Assembly (NCBI GenBank): GCA_907163375.1
Contig: CAJQUW010011532.1
Coordinates: 682,001 to 746,000, forward strand
Direction of reading: 5' to 3'
DNA: 64,000 nt
Source: Prostheceraeus crozeri
Lineage: Eukaryota; Platyhelminthes; Polycladida; Euryleptidae
The notes beneath the pieces are model-generated. The model worked only from the letters and a program-made list of their open reading frames with translations, was not told the DNA's origin and ran no database searches. Positions 1 to 14,500 of the stretch are shown here, piece after piece. Position 1 is the stretch's first letter, and each line of letters opens with the position of its first letter. Position numbers and translations under genes: made by a program.

Positions 1-153
1 AATAATGAGTTGTTAGTGAAGCATAAACTATAAAGGCCATCTAATTTATGACCAGGAACAGGAGGTCGCCCATAATTGTCATCTTCAAATTTCAAAATGA
101 AAAGTTTAATAGTGTCGCTCATTTGTTGAGTGCGAGTATATTTGGCCAGATAT

Positions 154-910
154 ACAGTGGTCCCCCCTTCCAACGTCCACTGAACGGATTAAGGAAAAGT
201 GGTCGTTGAAGGGGTGGTCGCTCTAGGGGAGGATTTTTTTTTCAACATATTTGAAGCCTTTACTGTCTGTGATAGGTAGCCAACATGTACTTCCAGTACC
301 GACGTTGCATCTCAATAGAAAGTGATCGTGCAGCACTATGTGCCTATTCATTTTCTTTTACTAAGTTGAACATTTATGAAATTTTAATTCTTAAAAAATA
401 GGCCTCCTGTAATATGCGCGGTAAACATAACCACAGCTGTACAATGTTGGATATGAATGCTGTGTTAATGTTTATTGTAGATTTTAAAAATGTATCAAAA
501 TAAATGCTAGGCCACATGTTCTTCGTGGCGCTTTCTAACAACAGTGAACGGCAAAGTGTAATTTTCGTTTGCCAGTGTTTTTTAAAAGCTCACTAATTCA
601 CTAATTCATTCTTTTAAAGGTTTGTCAGTATTCTCTGTTTCTTTATCTCAATTCTGATTTCATTTTCGTGTTTTTAGGTAGTGAGGTCAGGAAGGTACGC
701 GATTAACCTCCTTTCACTCATTTGACGATTTTCATAGAGCTGTCGGTCCATGTGTGGTCGCGGATGGAATAAAATTCAAAATATCTCCGAACTCGCTCCT
801 TGCGGAGGAGTGGTCGCTGCTGAGGAGTCAATGCATTGGAAATTGTCCACAGAAGGGGAAAGCGTGGTTGTAGAGCAGTGGTCGCTGAAGGGGGGGGGGT
901 GGCCGTCTGT
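154..910. mobile_element. Non-autonomous DNA transposon with imperfect TIRs
   Basis: The left end (from about 154, ACAGTGGTCCCCCCTTC) and the right end (to about 910) are inverted repeats of each other over about 30 bases, rich in runs of C or G. Near both ends the motif GTGGTCGCT followed by AGGGG recurs (about 200-230, 807, 880), as expected for subterminal repeats. The open frames inside are short and match nothing I know. No clear target-site duplication was found, so the superfamily is undetermined. Confidence 0.5.
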
Positions 911-2258
911 TGCATTAGAAATTGATATTATATACAAATAAAATAGGGTCAGCATATCCACTGAAATTTTAAAGGGCTGATGTGTGGCAAAAGACTGAGA
1001 CAAGTTGCTGCTTTGCGTAAAGTTGAACACGTTGTCAACCGTTTTTAAAAGGAATATTTATCTGACGTCTTGGTGGATGTCGACGAAACAGAAATGTCTT
1101 TATCTTCTCATGTTTTACTTCCATGTTATGCACATTCTGTCATTTTCACATTACCGGTAAGCTCAGCACTGAGCATTCACTTCACTGAAAGTACTATGAG
1201 TTACGCAATTATCATTATGCGCATTGCAATCGCAGTAATTACATATTTCACAATATCAACGCTCCTCCTTCACCATGCTGAGAAATCAGACTGCGTAGAA
1301 ACATGTGAATCATCTCTTACGACGCAAATAGCTGGAGATGCTTGAGGAATTTACATTCTGTTGAAAAAATCTTAAAGATGCATTTGTTGCAAGCGTCTCT
1401 TTATAGCACACCTTAACTTGTGATTAATCAGTATAGTAGCCTTGATGATATCCACACATTTAAACAATATTCGCTTTACTCTCTGGCTACCGCAGACGTT
1501 ATGTTTTCTACTACTATGACTAAAACAAACGAAGCTCAGCACCTGTGACTGCTTAACTGTAAGTAACTTAAGAGCTGTCACAATTGTTTGTATTATTTAC
1601 ATGAACTCAAAGGGGGACTCAAAAGTCTCCATTGTCATAACTCCAGAAATTTAGCATGCCATGATCGGTACTTGAATTTCGCATTGTCTGTCACCTTATG
1701 CTATAATAGTAGTTCAGTCATTATGGCAAGCTGTCCTATCAATTTCCTCGAAGCAAGAGGCTAGAACCGAGGACATTCTACCCTACGAGTGCGGAAATTT
1801 GGCAGTTTTACTGACTCGACTACTCTACTTCTTAATAATAAAACTTTATAATACTTTGAGATTAAAAACAACGTGGGATGGAAAGGACAACCTGAATAAA
1901 ACCAAGCGATTTCACTTGAACCTTCTAAAATAAAGTGTAAATAGTTTGAGTATTAGTTGTTCCTTTGGTGATATAGTCTTCGATAATTTTCGGCTATTTG
2001 TATGAAAAACTGCTTGCAGAAAGAGACATCTATGCTTGAGCCCCTTTAGCGGTATATGACATCATGCGTGTATCTTGGCTTCATAGTAGTTCATTCTGTA
2101 CTGATTCACTCCGGAACAAGTATAACTTTATTCCAATGTCCCTGTAATCCCATCACGAATGAGCCATTTGTACACCTTAATTCCTTGCATATGTATTTGT
2201 TAAGATCGTATTGTTGCATATCTAGTTAGAGAAATTAATTTAACCTTTTCATTGTCAG
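911..2258. other. Non-coding sequence, probably intron of gene A
   Basis: I see no EGF-like exon or other recognisable coding sequence here. Gene B has further upstream exons (its exons 1-15), so gene A probably continues to the left of the window and this stretch would be intronic. An open frame at 1070-1345 has no EGF cysteine pattern. Confidence 0.4.
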
Positions 2259-2520
2259 GAATATTATGAAGGAAATGGATTCACCATGTGCAAACCGAAA
2301 GAATATTGCGGTACTTCAGAGGCAGATTGTGATTCTAAAGCGACTTGCACGAACAAGATCGGATCATACGAATGCAAGTGCAAAGAAGGATATGTTGGTA
2401 ATGGTAAAGTCTGCACTGACGAAAATGAATGCAAAACAGGAAAGCATAATTGTGATGCTCATGCCAATTGCCACAATACAGTTGGCAGTTTCAAATGTGG
2501 ATGTAAAAATGGATACAAAG
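2259..2520 (+). CDS. Gene A exon: two EGF modules
   Basis: 262 nt, entered in phase 0 after ATTGTCAG and left in phase 1 at GGATACAAAG/GTGAG. It encodes the end of one EGF, a complete module starting CKPKEYC, and a calcium-binding type module starting DENEC. Gene B exon 16 has the same length, the same phases and the same CKPxxYCGTS start, so this pairing fixes the register of the two genes. Confidence 0.85.
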
Positions 2521-5500
2521 GTGAGAAAACTTTGCTACAATGGGTATATGCATAACATTCAGACAGTGCATATTTCATCTTTTGATCTTAGTAAATTAGT
2601 TTGGCTTGTAAAATTTTATTAATATATTTTTTTAATAATGAAAAGGAAAAATATCACTGTAGAATTCGCACATTCAGCGGCGCCTCAAAGGATGGACATA
2701 AAGCGGGGATATGCACGAGACGACTCTTTGATATTTCTACCCCATCGTTTTGTTAAACGTACCAATATTTGCAAACGGGTGGGCCTGATTTCAAGTAGAA
2801 GCGGGCCCGTACTGGGTCCGACCTGAAAATGTTGAAAGAACCAAGGAGTAATACTTTGATCCAGAATTCGCAATGATGAGACTAACGTGACACATCTCAG
2901 TTAATTCTGCATTGTGATAGTTATGAAATATCGATCACTTTGCCCTTTCATTCTTGAATTATTTTCAAAATTAATTTTTTTTGATAAAAAATATTTTTTC
3001 AGAGTACGATTTATGTGCGTTCTAGGCATCGTGTGAGGTTGGGAGAGGTGACAATGGAATCGCATTGATCTCCTCCGCTTTGGGATGTCCCAAAAGATGC
3101 GGGTCGAAATGTTGTCAAATGGACACAATAGGAATGAAAGGGTTAATTTGAAAACATTTATCGTCAGCATTGACTCAGCATTATCTTTTACTGCTATTTC
3201 AAATTGGTCGAAACCACTTTTATCTTAATTACAGCTTGCTAATCTTACAGATTGACTATCTATAACTTAGAATATATTTAGCTGACTATTCATACTGTGT
3301 GGCAAAATTCGAGCTCAAATTGATAAATTTTGACAGCCATTTGATAGGCTTATTAAAATCAACCATGGAGATAGGAATGTGAAGTGTGGCTGATCTACTG
3401 TAACAGAATTTGGACCGGCCCGAAATAAAAGGGCCGGAAAATTCAGGTCATTTACAAGTCTGAGATTCTGGCATGCATGCTATGAACCTTTTATATGCAC
3501 AATATAATATAAACAGCACAAAATATCCAACATTGTCACTCTACTCGAGGCAATGAGGCCCTGTTAAGGATGTAGTCGCTTTTTAGTATGTGCCGACAAG
3601 AAGCATATCAGTCGAACGTTCGTTTACTGAGCTTAAAGCTTTTTGCGATGGATTAGAAGTGGTTAAACTTCAGAAAAATGTATGATCAGACAATGCGATC
3701 TGTAAGACTTCCTTGTTATGTGAGCTCGTCCAACATGAAAGATGAAGAGAAACGGGAAGTGAAAATACGTGGTGTAAAATTTCTGGACAATGGAATTGGA
3801 AGAACGTTGCAGTCACGGTCGCAGATGAATCTAATTCTGTGGTTACAGTAAAAAAGCAAATCTGTTGAAAATAATGCGAAAACAAATCATGATTGCTTGA
3901 TATGTCAAACAAATATCATAATGTGAAAGAGTAAAACACATCATTCACCTTGATCAAGCTAACTATGTTGATACCAGCCAACAGAAACACAGAAAAGCTG
4001 TATGCGAACCATGAAAGTGTCAAGTTCATAATGACAAAATAAATAATTCATTAAATGAACCAATGAAAAAATATGGTGGATTGTAGACTGCGGAAAGGTG
4101 CTAGTTGCAATTTGCAGTTTCTTAAGACATTGGTGTTGAATGTAGACACCTATATTGTTAGTTCCCAATGGGATTTAGGATACTTTAAATTACTTTTATC
4201 GCTTCTCTGAAGGAAAAACATAAAATGCATTTTTAACTTAGTTGATTCTAAAGTAGCACTCATCTTCACGAAATTCTACCAGAAAATTCAATTCAATTAT
4301 CTGCATGATCTATTCAACTATTCATAGTCAACAGATTCAACTATCTACATCTTCATTATCTAGTGCAACTTTATTGAACTTTGTTCATAGTTCCTCTCAA
4401 TGAACATGACTGTGAAATGACTGGTCATGCTACCAGTCCATGAAGTACATTGGTGAATTTGTAAGATGCATCACACTTGAATCATCTGGCATTTAGCCTC
4501 ATATGCACTTCTGTCGTGTATTGGAAGCAATTCATCTGTAGGATAATTATCTTTCTAAAAATTGATTATTGAACGGCGAAAACCCGATTGACATTTTGTG
4601 CAGATAACGGATAAACCATTATGACGCACTTGGCAATGTGATGGAAAATGTTAGAAGTCATGATAAAATTATCACCCTTTCAATCAGTTAACTAATTAGT
4701 GCGATTTTTAGTAAGAAGCTGAGTCTTTGGTTTTGCTGCACTCAGACCTTAAAAATCTTTGAATTTATGAAAATTATACGGGAAACGGTTCTGAGAGATC
4801 TAAATTTCTGAGAAGGTCATGTTTAAATTGATGTCAACTCGAAATTATGATTAATTAGTTTTGCAATGAATGTTATTGTTATGTCATAACTTCTTTTCGA
4901 AGGGTTTGCCGATATATGCAGATTCAGCTGTGCCGTGCTCAGTGCTTACTGTCGTGGAACATTCGCTCGGACCGGTCCAAGCTTAGCGACATTCAGATCA
5001 TTCAATGGCGAGGAAAGACGAGAAATTCCACCCAAAGAAGTAGCGGCTGCATTCTTGACAGAATTCGAAATAACCTTCGATTTTTCAGGAATAGGTTTGT
5101 TTGTTGAAACAATTAAATCAATTCATGTAAAAGCAATCAATTTGTCATTATTGGCAGCAGTGGTTACAATAATGAATTAATTCCTAAAAATAATCCACCC
5201 TCCTGTAAGAATCTTCATATTTAAAGATTCATAATTACAAGAGTGAAGACACTAAAAAACAAAATTGTAACTAACCGTTCATTTAATGGCTGAAATGCGA
5301 CAATGTCATTCAGCACTAAAGAACACAAATAGATTGACATTCCTAAAGACATCGTGCGACACGAGCGCATCGAGCAGCGCCATCTGCTTCGCGATTCATT
5401 AATTAAGTTTCGTAACATGTCCATTTGAACACGTTCTATCGACATGTATCAAACCCCGATGTTGCAAGAAATTGAGTGAAGTTTTTTCATCGACGCAGAC

Positions 5501-8500
5501 CGCACTTAGTGATAGCAAGTTCATGATAGCAAATTACATAGTGTCCCGAATACAATAGAACTCGCATTTACTGGTGAGCAGATTCTTTATGAGCAGGCAG
5601 ATTTAACGCCACTGGTTGCGGATTCTAAAAAAGAGCCTTAGGGCGATTTTACCAAAGAATATTCTAAATAGATGAAAAAGATTTAAAAAAATGAAGCTTT
5701 TACGTCACTACTCCCCATACTTGGGGCTTGGACGGTGCTGACACAGTCAGACTTATGGAGCGTTGTAGTACTTTTAGTCCGGATGCCCTTCCTGCCGACT
5801 TCCAATGACACCTTCGGGGCTCGACCTCTGGACCAAAAGATCGCTAGGCCAAGCACTTAACCACTGTGCCACGGAGACCACGGAGAATATTCTAAATAGA
5901 TGAAAAAGATTCAGTCATAAATATCTTTCATTTCACTGACTTTCATAGTAGACATGGCTATCGTCGGCTGCCGTATCGTGATCATTCAGTTTGATTTGGA
6001 AATGTCGTGTACGAGTAGTAGTGTCAGTCGCATGAAATCTGTCTAAAGAATCCATTCGCGGAGTTATTTTTAACATCAATCCCACATTTTCCTTATCAGC
6101 GAATTGACGTCGATGAATATTGTTGAAATAACAAGCCGGTCTCGCGTACATTTCAGGCGCGGGGACAGCTGGAACGTGTAAGGACATTGACGAATGCCAG
6201 TCGGAGAGCGATAATGCATGCGACAAGCAAGCGACATGTACGAATACCGAAGGCAGTTACAAGTGTGAATGCAAAGTCGGATTTAAAGGAAATGGAATGA
6301 AATGTGAAAATGTCAATGAATGCAAGGAGAAATCTCATCAATGCCACAAGAATGCTGAATGCAAGGATACAGTAGGAAGTTATCGTTGTATCTGTCACAA
6401 AGGATATAAAGGTAATCATCAAAATTGAATATGAATACAGGCCTTACCCGGGCCTTCTGTAATTGATTAAAGGAATTCAGTTAATTGCAAAATTTTCAAT
6501 TGAACTTGCCTCTGCTTACTCCACGGCTGATGAACAGGAATAGGAACTAATTGATTTTCACGTTACCAATTGATTAAATTTATTGGCGACTTAGGCGATA
6601 AATTAATTCTAAATTAATTGTTAAATTTCCTACCGAGGTCGGAATGCTGAGTTCCAATTATTGGCGTGATCTGTAACTTTTCATCAATTCTTAATTCAAG
6701 TTGAAATGCTACGCACATCTACATTGATTTCATCCTAACTTCTGTGTCATAGCAAGCATATAAACATCAGAGTATCAAACTTCAGCGTTCTGTAAAACTG
6801 CCATTGTATAATACAACTAGTTTGATAAAACTTCGAGAGAATAAGTGAAGATAAGCCTTCAGATGAAGTTGCAGCTTAAACTTGTATCTCATGCTAAAAG
6901 CGATGTTTTCCCATCGTGTCCAGACCTAATAACAGCTGCATCCCCCTCACTCTTGGCTTTGAGTTTTGATCATAAAATTATCATCAGCGTTGAATACACA
7001 CATCACTGTAAGTCTGCGACTGATGTTTCACGGCAATGTCTATCCGTCATTGGAAGATTGATGTTAAAAATAGATTTAATTGTTCATACAAAATAATTCG
7101 CAGAAATTTATGTGTTTTTGGACATACCTTGCCAAGCAGTCAATTGGTCTAATTAAATTACAATAAATTTTTGTCCAACTAGTTTTTTCCAATCCTATTA
7201 ACGTCCTTGGATTCCCAGTCCTCGGGGTTGGACGGGACTTCACCATTTTCCGAGATTCATGGCAAGGTCCTTGCAAATTCCTGATATCATGAGGTCTTCA
7301 AGGATACACTGGCTCCTTGTTCTTCTTTGATTTCTGATAGCTCGACACCCTTGTAGTTCCCAAAACCTCCCCATCCTTCCCACCCTCTTCACATGACCAA
7401 ACACTCCCAGTTACTCCAGACCACACATTTTCGACTTCCTTGCCTGGTGCACCGTTACTCCTGTCATGCACACACGTATCTCAACATTCTTCATTCGCAC
7501 GCTCACAATATGTCAAACAGCTTCTGCGAGAGGAGCCATGTTTCAGATTTTTGTGCTATGTTCTTTGAGGAGATACTCTTGTTGGACCAAGCAGCAACAA
7601 CTCGAGCTCTTGTTACCACATTGACTGTCTATCACATCTCCCAGGTTACAGAACGTGTTGACTTTTGTGCTAGCTCGGGAGCTATCGTTTGTTTTATTGT
7701 ATGTTTGTATGCTTAATAAAGATGTAAGATTGCACAGTGCCAGTTAGAGTAGATGTCCAGTAGCATGTACTGAAGTCTTAACTAGCTGACGGCCGTAAAA
7801 TAGGACTTAACTACTCGACAGCCTAGATTTCACTTTCACTTTCATTTTTGAAATTTTGAAAGTGAATTTTGAATGAGTTGAAAAGCTTCTGCAAGAGCTC
7901 AATCAAACATTCCTCGAGTATCTGTGTTGATGTTATTATTGGATCTTGCAAGAATTGTTGTCTGTTGCCATTATATTATATATCTACGTATTTTTTTGTA
8001 TTATTATTTTCATAATACTGATTCTAGTTTGCAAGTAGTAAGAATGAAGTTTGTAATTATGATGATACCGTTATGCATGTGAAGAGTGTCATTTATATGC
8101 GCAGGTGACGGTCATCAATGTGAGAACATCGACGAATGCGCTGATCGAAAGGACACTTGCGATGAAAGACATCGGGCGATCTGCAAAGACACAGATGGAT
8201 CATTTGAGTGTAAATGCAAAACAGGATACGTGGGTGATGGTCATCAGTGTCACAGCCCACATGCTACTTGTGTAAAGGATGAGTCCGGTGTTCTGAAGTG
8301 CAAGTGAGTAAATCAATTCTTCATTGTTTTATGAAAAACAAATCAGCAATGCATATCATGAATTCATCTATATATTTAAGAGTATAAAGTATCAAATTTT
8401 ATTGAACATTTTCATAAATTCATGACGTAGTATAATGGTCTTCTAGTACTTCTTGTTCGGTTCGGTTCGATGGGACAACACCTGAATGTTCCCTGAATGT

Positions 8501-11500
8501 TCGGTTCTGTCCGATTTAATATCAGTAAAAAATGCGGTTTCTAATGCTGTCCTGTGCACATGAGCAGCTGCCTTCCTCCACTTACAGCATCCTATCTGTG
8601 ATGGTCAATGCGTCTGGGGGTGCGTTTACACGTGCCGCTTCAGCTGCTCAACCTTAGCTGACACGTTTTACTGACACTCAGAAGATAATAAGATCAATGC
8701 ATTTCTCTTTATCATTCATTTATGTTTTCATTCTTTACTATGATATTGACTAAGTGTTGAAATTCATGGTTTTATTACTTTTGAGGTAGCAAATTACTGC
8801 TGTTGTAAGATTATTTAATGGGTTTGTTCTACCGTGGGTAATTTATTGTTTGAAGCGGAACCTGATGCAGTAAGAGAGATTTAAGGAAGAGATTCACTTC
8901 CAAACTTGTGATGAAATCACTTCTGAATTAAAAGCTAGTGGAGAACAAGATTCCATCTCCTTCCTTGGAATAGCGGTTCCCAACGACTTGTTGTCGAATC
9001 TTACATTCAGTCCATTAGCAAGCAGGCAGCACATCACATTGGTAGTCTCTGTCGTGCCAGCAGCTGTCTTCCAACAGACTGCTCTGCTGAAAAATGGTTT
9101 TTGAAAGGACTTTCAAGCGGTGTCTCACAAGAACCCTTTACTATAAAACTCTTCGACTAAGTTAAAGAACCTTTCTTAAAATCCGATCTTTTTAGTGCTG
9201 TAATTTCTTTTTGTTGAAATTATGTACCCAGAACTCAGTTTCTGAGGCTTCTCAGTCCATCTACTATGTCCCATACCATTCTCACCCATACCTGGTAGGC
9301 AATTTCCGTCATGAACATGAAGTGGTGCCGCGCCTCAGAAACACAATTTATTAACCTTCTTGGACGTATTGGGTAAAGTTTCAAGATCCTATGGAAGAAA
9401 AGCTACAGCCGCTCTCCGTCAGACGCACTGTAGCTTCACATAGTCTCTTCAACAGATGCTATTTCGGTAGAATAGTCTGGCGGCCAGAACGAGTTTCTGC
9501 AAAGGAACGCGGCCGAAAATGACTTTCACAGAATGATGTACACGCTATGCGTTCTAAGAATCTGCTCGTCTGCCGAGTTCTATCTGGTTCTTCTTCATGT
9601 CAGACACTATAAGAGAAAAACACATGGGACCCAAAATGCAGCCTTTGGCAAGAAAAAAGTTTATGTTTTCTCTGATTAAGTGAGAAGTACTGAGCCCAGA
9701 GTCATAAGTTTTGACATGATATGTCTTCAGGTCATCTCCTATCATTTTTATGCATCCCTGTCTATGAAGCTGAACACATTCAGACTTGACAAGCCTCCTG
9801 AGGTCGGCAAACACAAGCATTTTGTGCAATTGAATACGCATTTTACCACATTCTCGCATACATTGCCGAACAGAAATATGATAATATAACATACACATGA
9901 TAGGAAATGACCTAAAGACATTCCAAGTCAAAAATTATGATTTTTGGCTCAGTACTTCTCGCTTAATCAGAGAAAACATAGAAAATTTTATTTTGACAAA
10001 AACTTCAATCTGCTTCCCATTGGATTAACATGTGTATTTCTCTGATCCTGTCTGACAAGAAGAAGAACCAGATAGAACTCGGCAGACGCGTAGATTCGTA
10101 GAAGGCATAGTGTATGCATCATTTTGTGAAAGTCATTTTCATTCTCGTTCCTGCATGAACTCGTCCTGGCTGCCAGACTAGAAGCAGTTTTGCAGTAAAT
10201 GAATATTCCAAACCTAAGATATTCGCTAGAAACTCACATGGGATCGATCTATTCACATGCTGTCCTTTGAGCTCAGAACGCACACGCATTGTGAGTCGCT
10301 CGAAAAGCTTTTTTGTTCGATTGGCACATTATCAGCATCATCTTCTACAGACCACTTTCAAGAGGCGTGTGAATAGATAATTGATGGTGACGATTTAATA
10401 AACATGGAGGATGACATATGTTCGTTCCCCTTAGTTCATTTAAAATGACCTAAATTTCATTTTTTTTTCATTGGTTAGGGAGAGAGATAGAGCGACAGAG
10501 CGGTTTATTTGCATAAATTGGAAATCACTAATACATTTCAATTTCAAAATCAGTTAAATGGTTGGCCATAGCTTCACTCATGACTCTTTGCTTCGCTAGG
10601 AATGAAAATTCTGTAGAAATAAAATTGAACTTAAAAGTCAGCAAAAATCCAATAATTTGTGTTCATGTTCCTTCTTGCAGATGTGCCAGTGGTTACTGGG
10701 GTGATGGAAAGGTATGCAATGATATAAACGAGTGTATGAACCCCAAATGGCAAAAATGCTGCAAAAACGCAATCTGTCACAATACAAAGGGAGGTTACAG
10801 CTGTACGTGCAAGGATGGCTACAAGGGAGACGGCTATTTGTGTGAAGATATTGATGAATGCAAAAAGCAAGATATCTGCATGGACAACGCTGAATGTCAT
10901 GTAAGTGATGATAAGTCTCTGAAGTTGAGACTTTAACACATTTAAGTAGTTATACTTCATGCTGATGTGTTTCAGTTAGGGTTGCGTTATGTTTTGGTTC
11001 ATGTTTAACATAAACAAATCCTGGACTACAGTAAAAAGTGAGTTCTACCGGGTGTCCAGAGTCTTGAACTATAGCGAATGACAAGAAAATGTGACTTTCA
11101 CCATGAACATCGTGACACTTGAAATCATTGTTGTTAACATTGTGACACGAGACCGTGTTAAAGTGCATTGTCTTTTACGTTCAGTCCTTAAGTTATTAAT
11201 TTATTTATGTCACATACGATAGAAAACAGCGTTTCAACTCGATTGTCGCTCTTCACTTTGGTGAAATTTTCATGTGTCAAACGAGGTAGACAACCAAATA
11301 TTCGGTCTTGGAGCCAAGTCAATTCTCAAAGGATGCTTGATGACAGCGTTCAATGTTCGCCGAAGGTGACATTGCGTCGTGGTTTATGGGGATCCCGCTT
11401 TTCTTGTCATTCTTCCGCCATTCTTCTTTCTGGAAACAATGCAAACGGTGTCACATGAAAATATTGCAAAACAGCTATTACCTAAACTTGATGAAATTGG

Positions 11501-14500
11501 ACGTAAAGATGGAGCTACGCCCACACTATTAAATCGCCATCAAGAATAGAAATTGACTCAACGAAATATTTTGATAACTGAATTGGTCATAGAGGAACAG
11601 ATGAATGGGCTGCAAGTAGTCCCGATCTAACTCAGGTATGTACCATCAGAACGCAGGATTTAGTTCATTTGCAAGAACGAATCCTAGAAGCATGTTACGA
11701 AGTCCGAAAATGTGAAGCTATGATGCAAAATGTGCAGCATAAGACTTCAGTTCGATTTCACAAATGTCATGATGTTCATGGTGAACACTTAAAACATTTG
11801 TAAAATTGCAAGTAAGATGTTTTCACTTATTAGTTATTCATGTCATAGCTCATTTCTTGGTCACATAATAATGCACATACATGTATCTTGATATTAGTCA
11901 CATTTTCAAGTTATTCCCTGGTTCCAGACTTCATGGACACCCGGCTGTGACATGTCAGACAGCAGACGACATAGACTATTCTAGGAGTTGACAATCAAAC
12001 ACAAACATTATTGCCAATTTCCTTTTGAAAAAGTGAACTTATCATGATAGTCCGAGAGCTACTCATCATCTCTTCCTAAATTCTCGCACGAGCTTCTTGT
12101 TATTTTTAACTTGTAGATTGTCATCCAACATCAGTAAAACGACAATTCTTAAGCTATACTTTCCAGTCGTCTTGCAAGTTACGGAGTGTCAAAAATCGCA
12201 AAGGTTCATTTGTTTATGCACTGTAGATCCATGTACTTCCGAGTTTGTTACACAGTAACGCAATGATCCAACATTCATTTAAAGCTCAAAATGAGATTTG
12301 TCATTTTTGTGATTTTGATTTCACTTTTAAGCCAGACCTCTTCCAGAGTAGGCAGAAATGTGATGTTCCTCGTATCCGCTAGCTTGCTCGAAATGCTCGT
12401 AAAGATAATGAAAACATCATGACAACCGATGTAATTGTTTGTCCTAATCACAAAACGATATTCAAAGAATTTATTATAGGTGCAATATGATTTATTTAAT
12501 GAAGACATGAATTTAGCATAAGATTGTGAATTGAGATTGACAATTCTTATTTCTTCCTCAATTCGACTTCTCACTTCAATTGCATTCCTACAAGTGTAGA
12601 CGGCATCCGTATCACTGAGATGCATGATGTATTTCGGTCATTCTTGTCGATTGCTTATGCCGAGCCATTTCATCTCGTGCGATCACCGTTAACTATGATC
12701 TGCTATTTATGGGTTCAATACCTATTCAGCAAAAGTCTTGTTATTCAGTATGTATTTCAACTGACCTATTTATCCATAGAAATCCGACGTTTCACTTCGC
12801 GTAAGCTATTGGCGCTAGAATGAACAATAGCTGCTTGTTGACGGTAATTTCAACTTCTCGGTCAGACACCGATCTAGAGGTAAATGTTGCTTGATCTTAA
12901 GAAGAATCAAATTGCTGAAATCCTGTTGTGTTTATATTGAATTCTGTGAATATTTTTGAGAATATTTTTTTCATCACTTACATAAGTTTTTTAAGTTATT
13001 ATTAAGTTATTTAAGTTTTTATAAGTTTTTATATTATGATGATTATCATATTTTTTATCATTACTTTCTTACACCCTCCTATGCATCCTATGAGTCTGCC
13101 GAGTTCCAGTTAATTCCTCTTCTTGTCAGGCAGGGTAAAGGAAAAACACATGTTAATCCGTAGCGCTCTGCAACGTGCTAGACGACTGGAAGTAAATATT
13201 ATTACTAATGAATTGTCGTGTTACTGATGTTGGGTGACAATCTACAAATTGAAGATGACAAGAAGCTCGTGCGCGAATTTAGGAAGAAAACGTCAGTGGC
13301 TCTCGGAGTTTGACCATCGTTAGCATTAGATGAATAAATGACTGCTTTGACTACATTCATTGACGCCTATGCTGAACAACTGTGTTGCGATCTCTGTCTC
13401 CGATGGTACTGATTATGTGATTTCACCACAATCGATTGCTTCATCGGTAAACTAAGACTGAATCGGCCTCTCTCAGCAACTACAATGTCAAATCCAGTGA
13501 CGATTTGTGTAAATACGCGTATACTGAGCTGATCATAAAAAACGGAGCACCTAAATTTCGCTGAAATTCAATCGATTCTCGTGTCTTTCAGTCGCATCGC
13601 ACAACAACGTACCATACATCATTCGAGAGCTTGCATTCTCAGCTTTAAAATGAGCTATGGTAGACTTGTATGCGTTATTGTCGTTGCTGAGCAGTGCTCA
13701 AAATATAAAAATTACTCAATTTACAAATCGCAATTTTTCAATAAGAAAACATGTGAGTATGATAATTTTTCAGGCACGAGGGGAAAAGGAGCATTTTCTG
13801 AACTGTCTCAGAATTCTAAACATTCAATGATACGGCATTGCTTTTTCAGAACACTGACGGTGGTTACAAATGTGTTTGTAAAACCGGATTCGTTCAAAAA
13901 GGCGCCATGTGTGTGGACAAAGATGAATGTGTATTGAATGAGCACAATTGTGACGCAAATGCAGATTGCACCAACACAATCGGAAGTTTCACTTGTAAAT
14001 GCAAGGATGGATATTCTGGTGAGGGAAGGCGTCATAGCTGCATCAATATTGATGAGTGTCACGAAAAGAAAGCCATGTGTGACAAGAATGCCAAATGCAT
14101 TGACACTCCTGGGTCCTACAAGTGAGTACTATCATTATTATTTCATTTAGTGATGAGGATTGCTCTCAGCCGAGGTGTGGAAGTGGAGGCGAATGCCCGA
14201 CGACCGCTTCCGAAAGTATCATGATACTAATGACTGACGCAATTCGCGTGTCAGGGCGAGGCGAGGCACTTCTGACTTTTGACCTCAAGTCTTGATATGA
14301 GTTATAATAGTTGTCATATTTAGTGCTTACCCTATTACACCTGATTACAAATTGGCACCTGTATTACTAAATGTAGTTACTTCTAATTTTCTCATTATTA
14401 TGAAAACGAAGGTGTTTTATCTCAGAATACTGGCATTCGAAATCAGAAAACCTCAGTATCATCTTATCAATGACAACTTTACACAACACGGATTGGTGTG

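Noticed and set aside
1070-1345. Plus-strand frame with a VDVDETE start followed by GTAAGC, considered as a decayed EGF exon
   Set aside because: Only the DVDE resemblance; the cysteine spacing is absent.
4935-5180. 81-codon plus-strand frame with an [16 protein letters not shown] segment in gene A intron 1
   Set aside because: No EGF cysteine pattern, no partner in gene B between exons 16 and 17, and no family I recognise; treated as chance or an unidentified repeat.
7270-7660. Stretch that on the minus strand reads like a weak FGHVKRV LINE C-terminus
   Set aside because: The similarity is a few residues only and no extended frame supports it.
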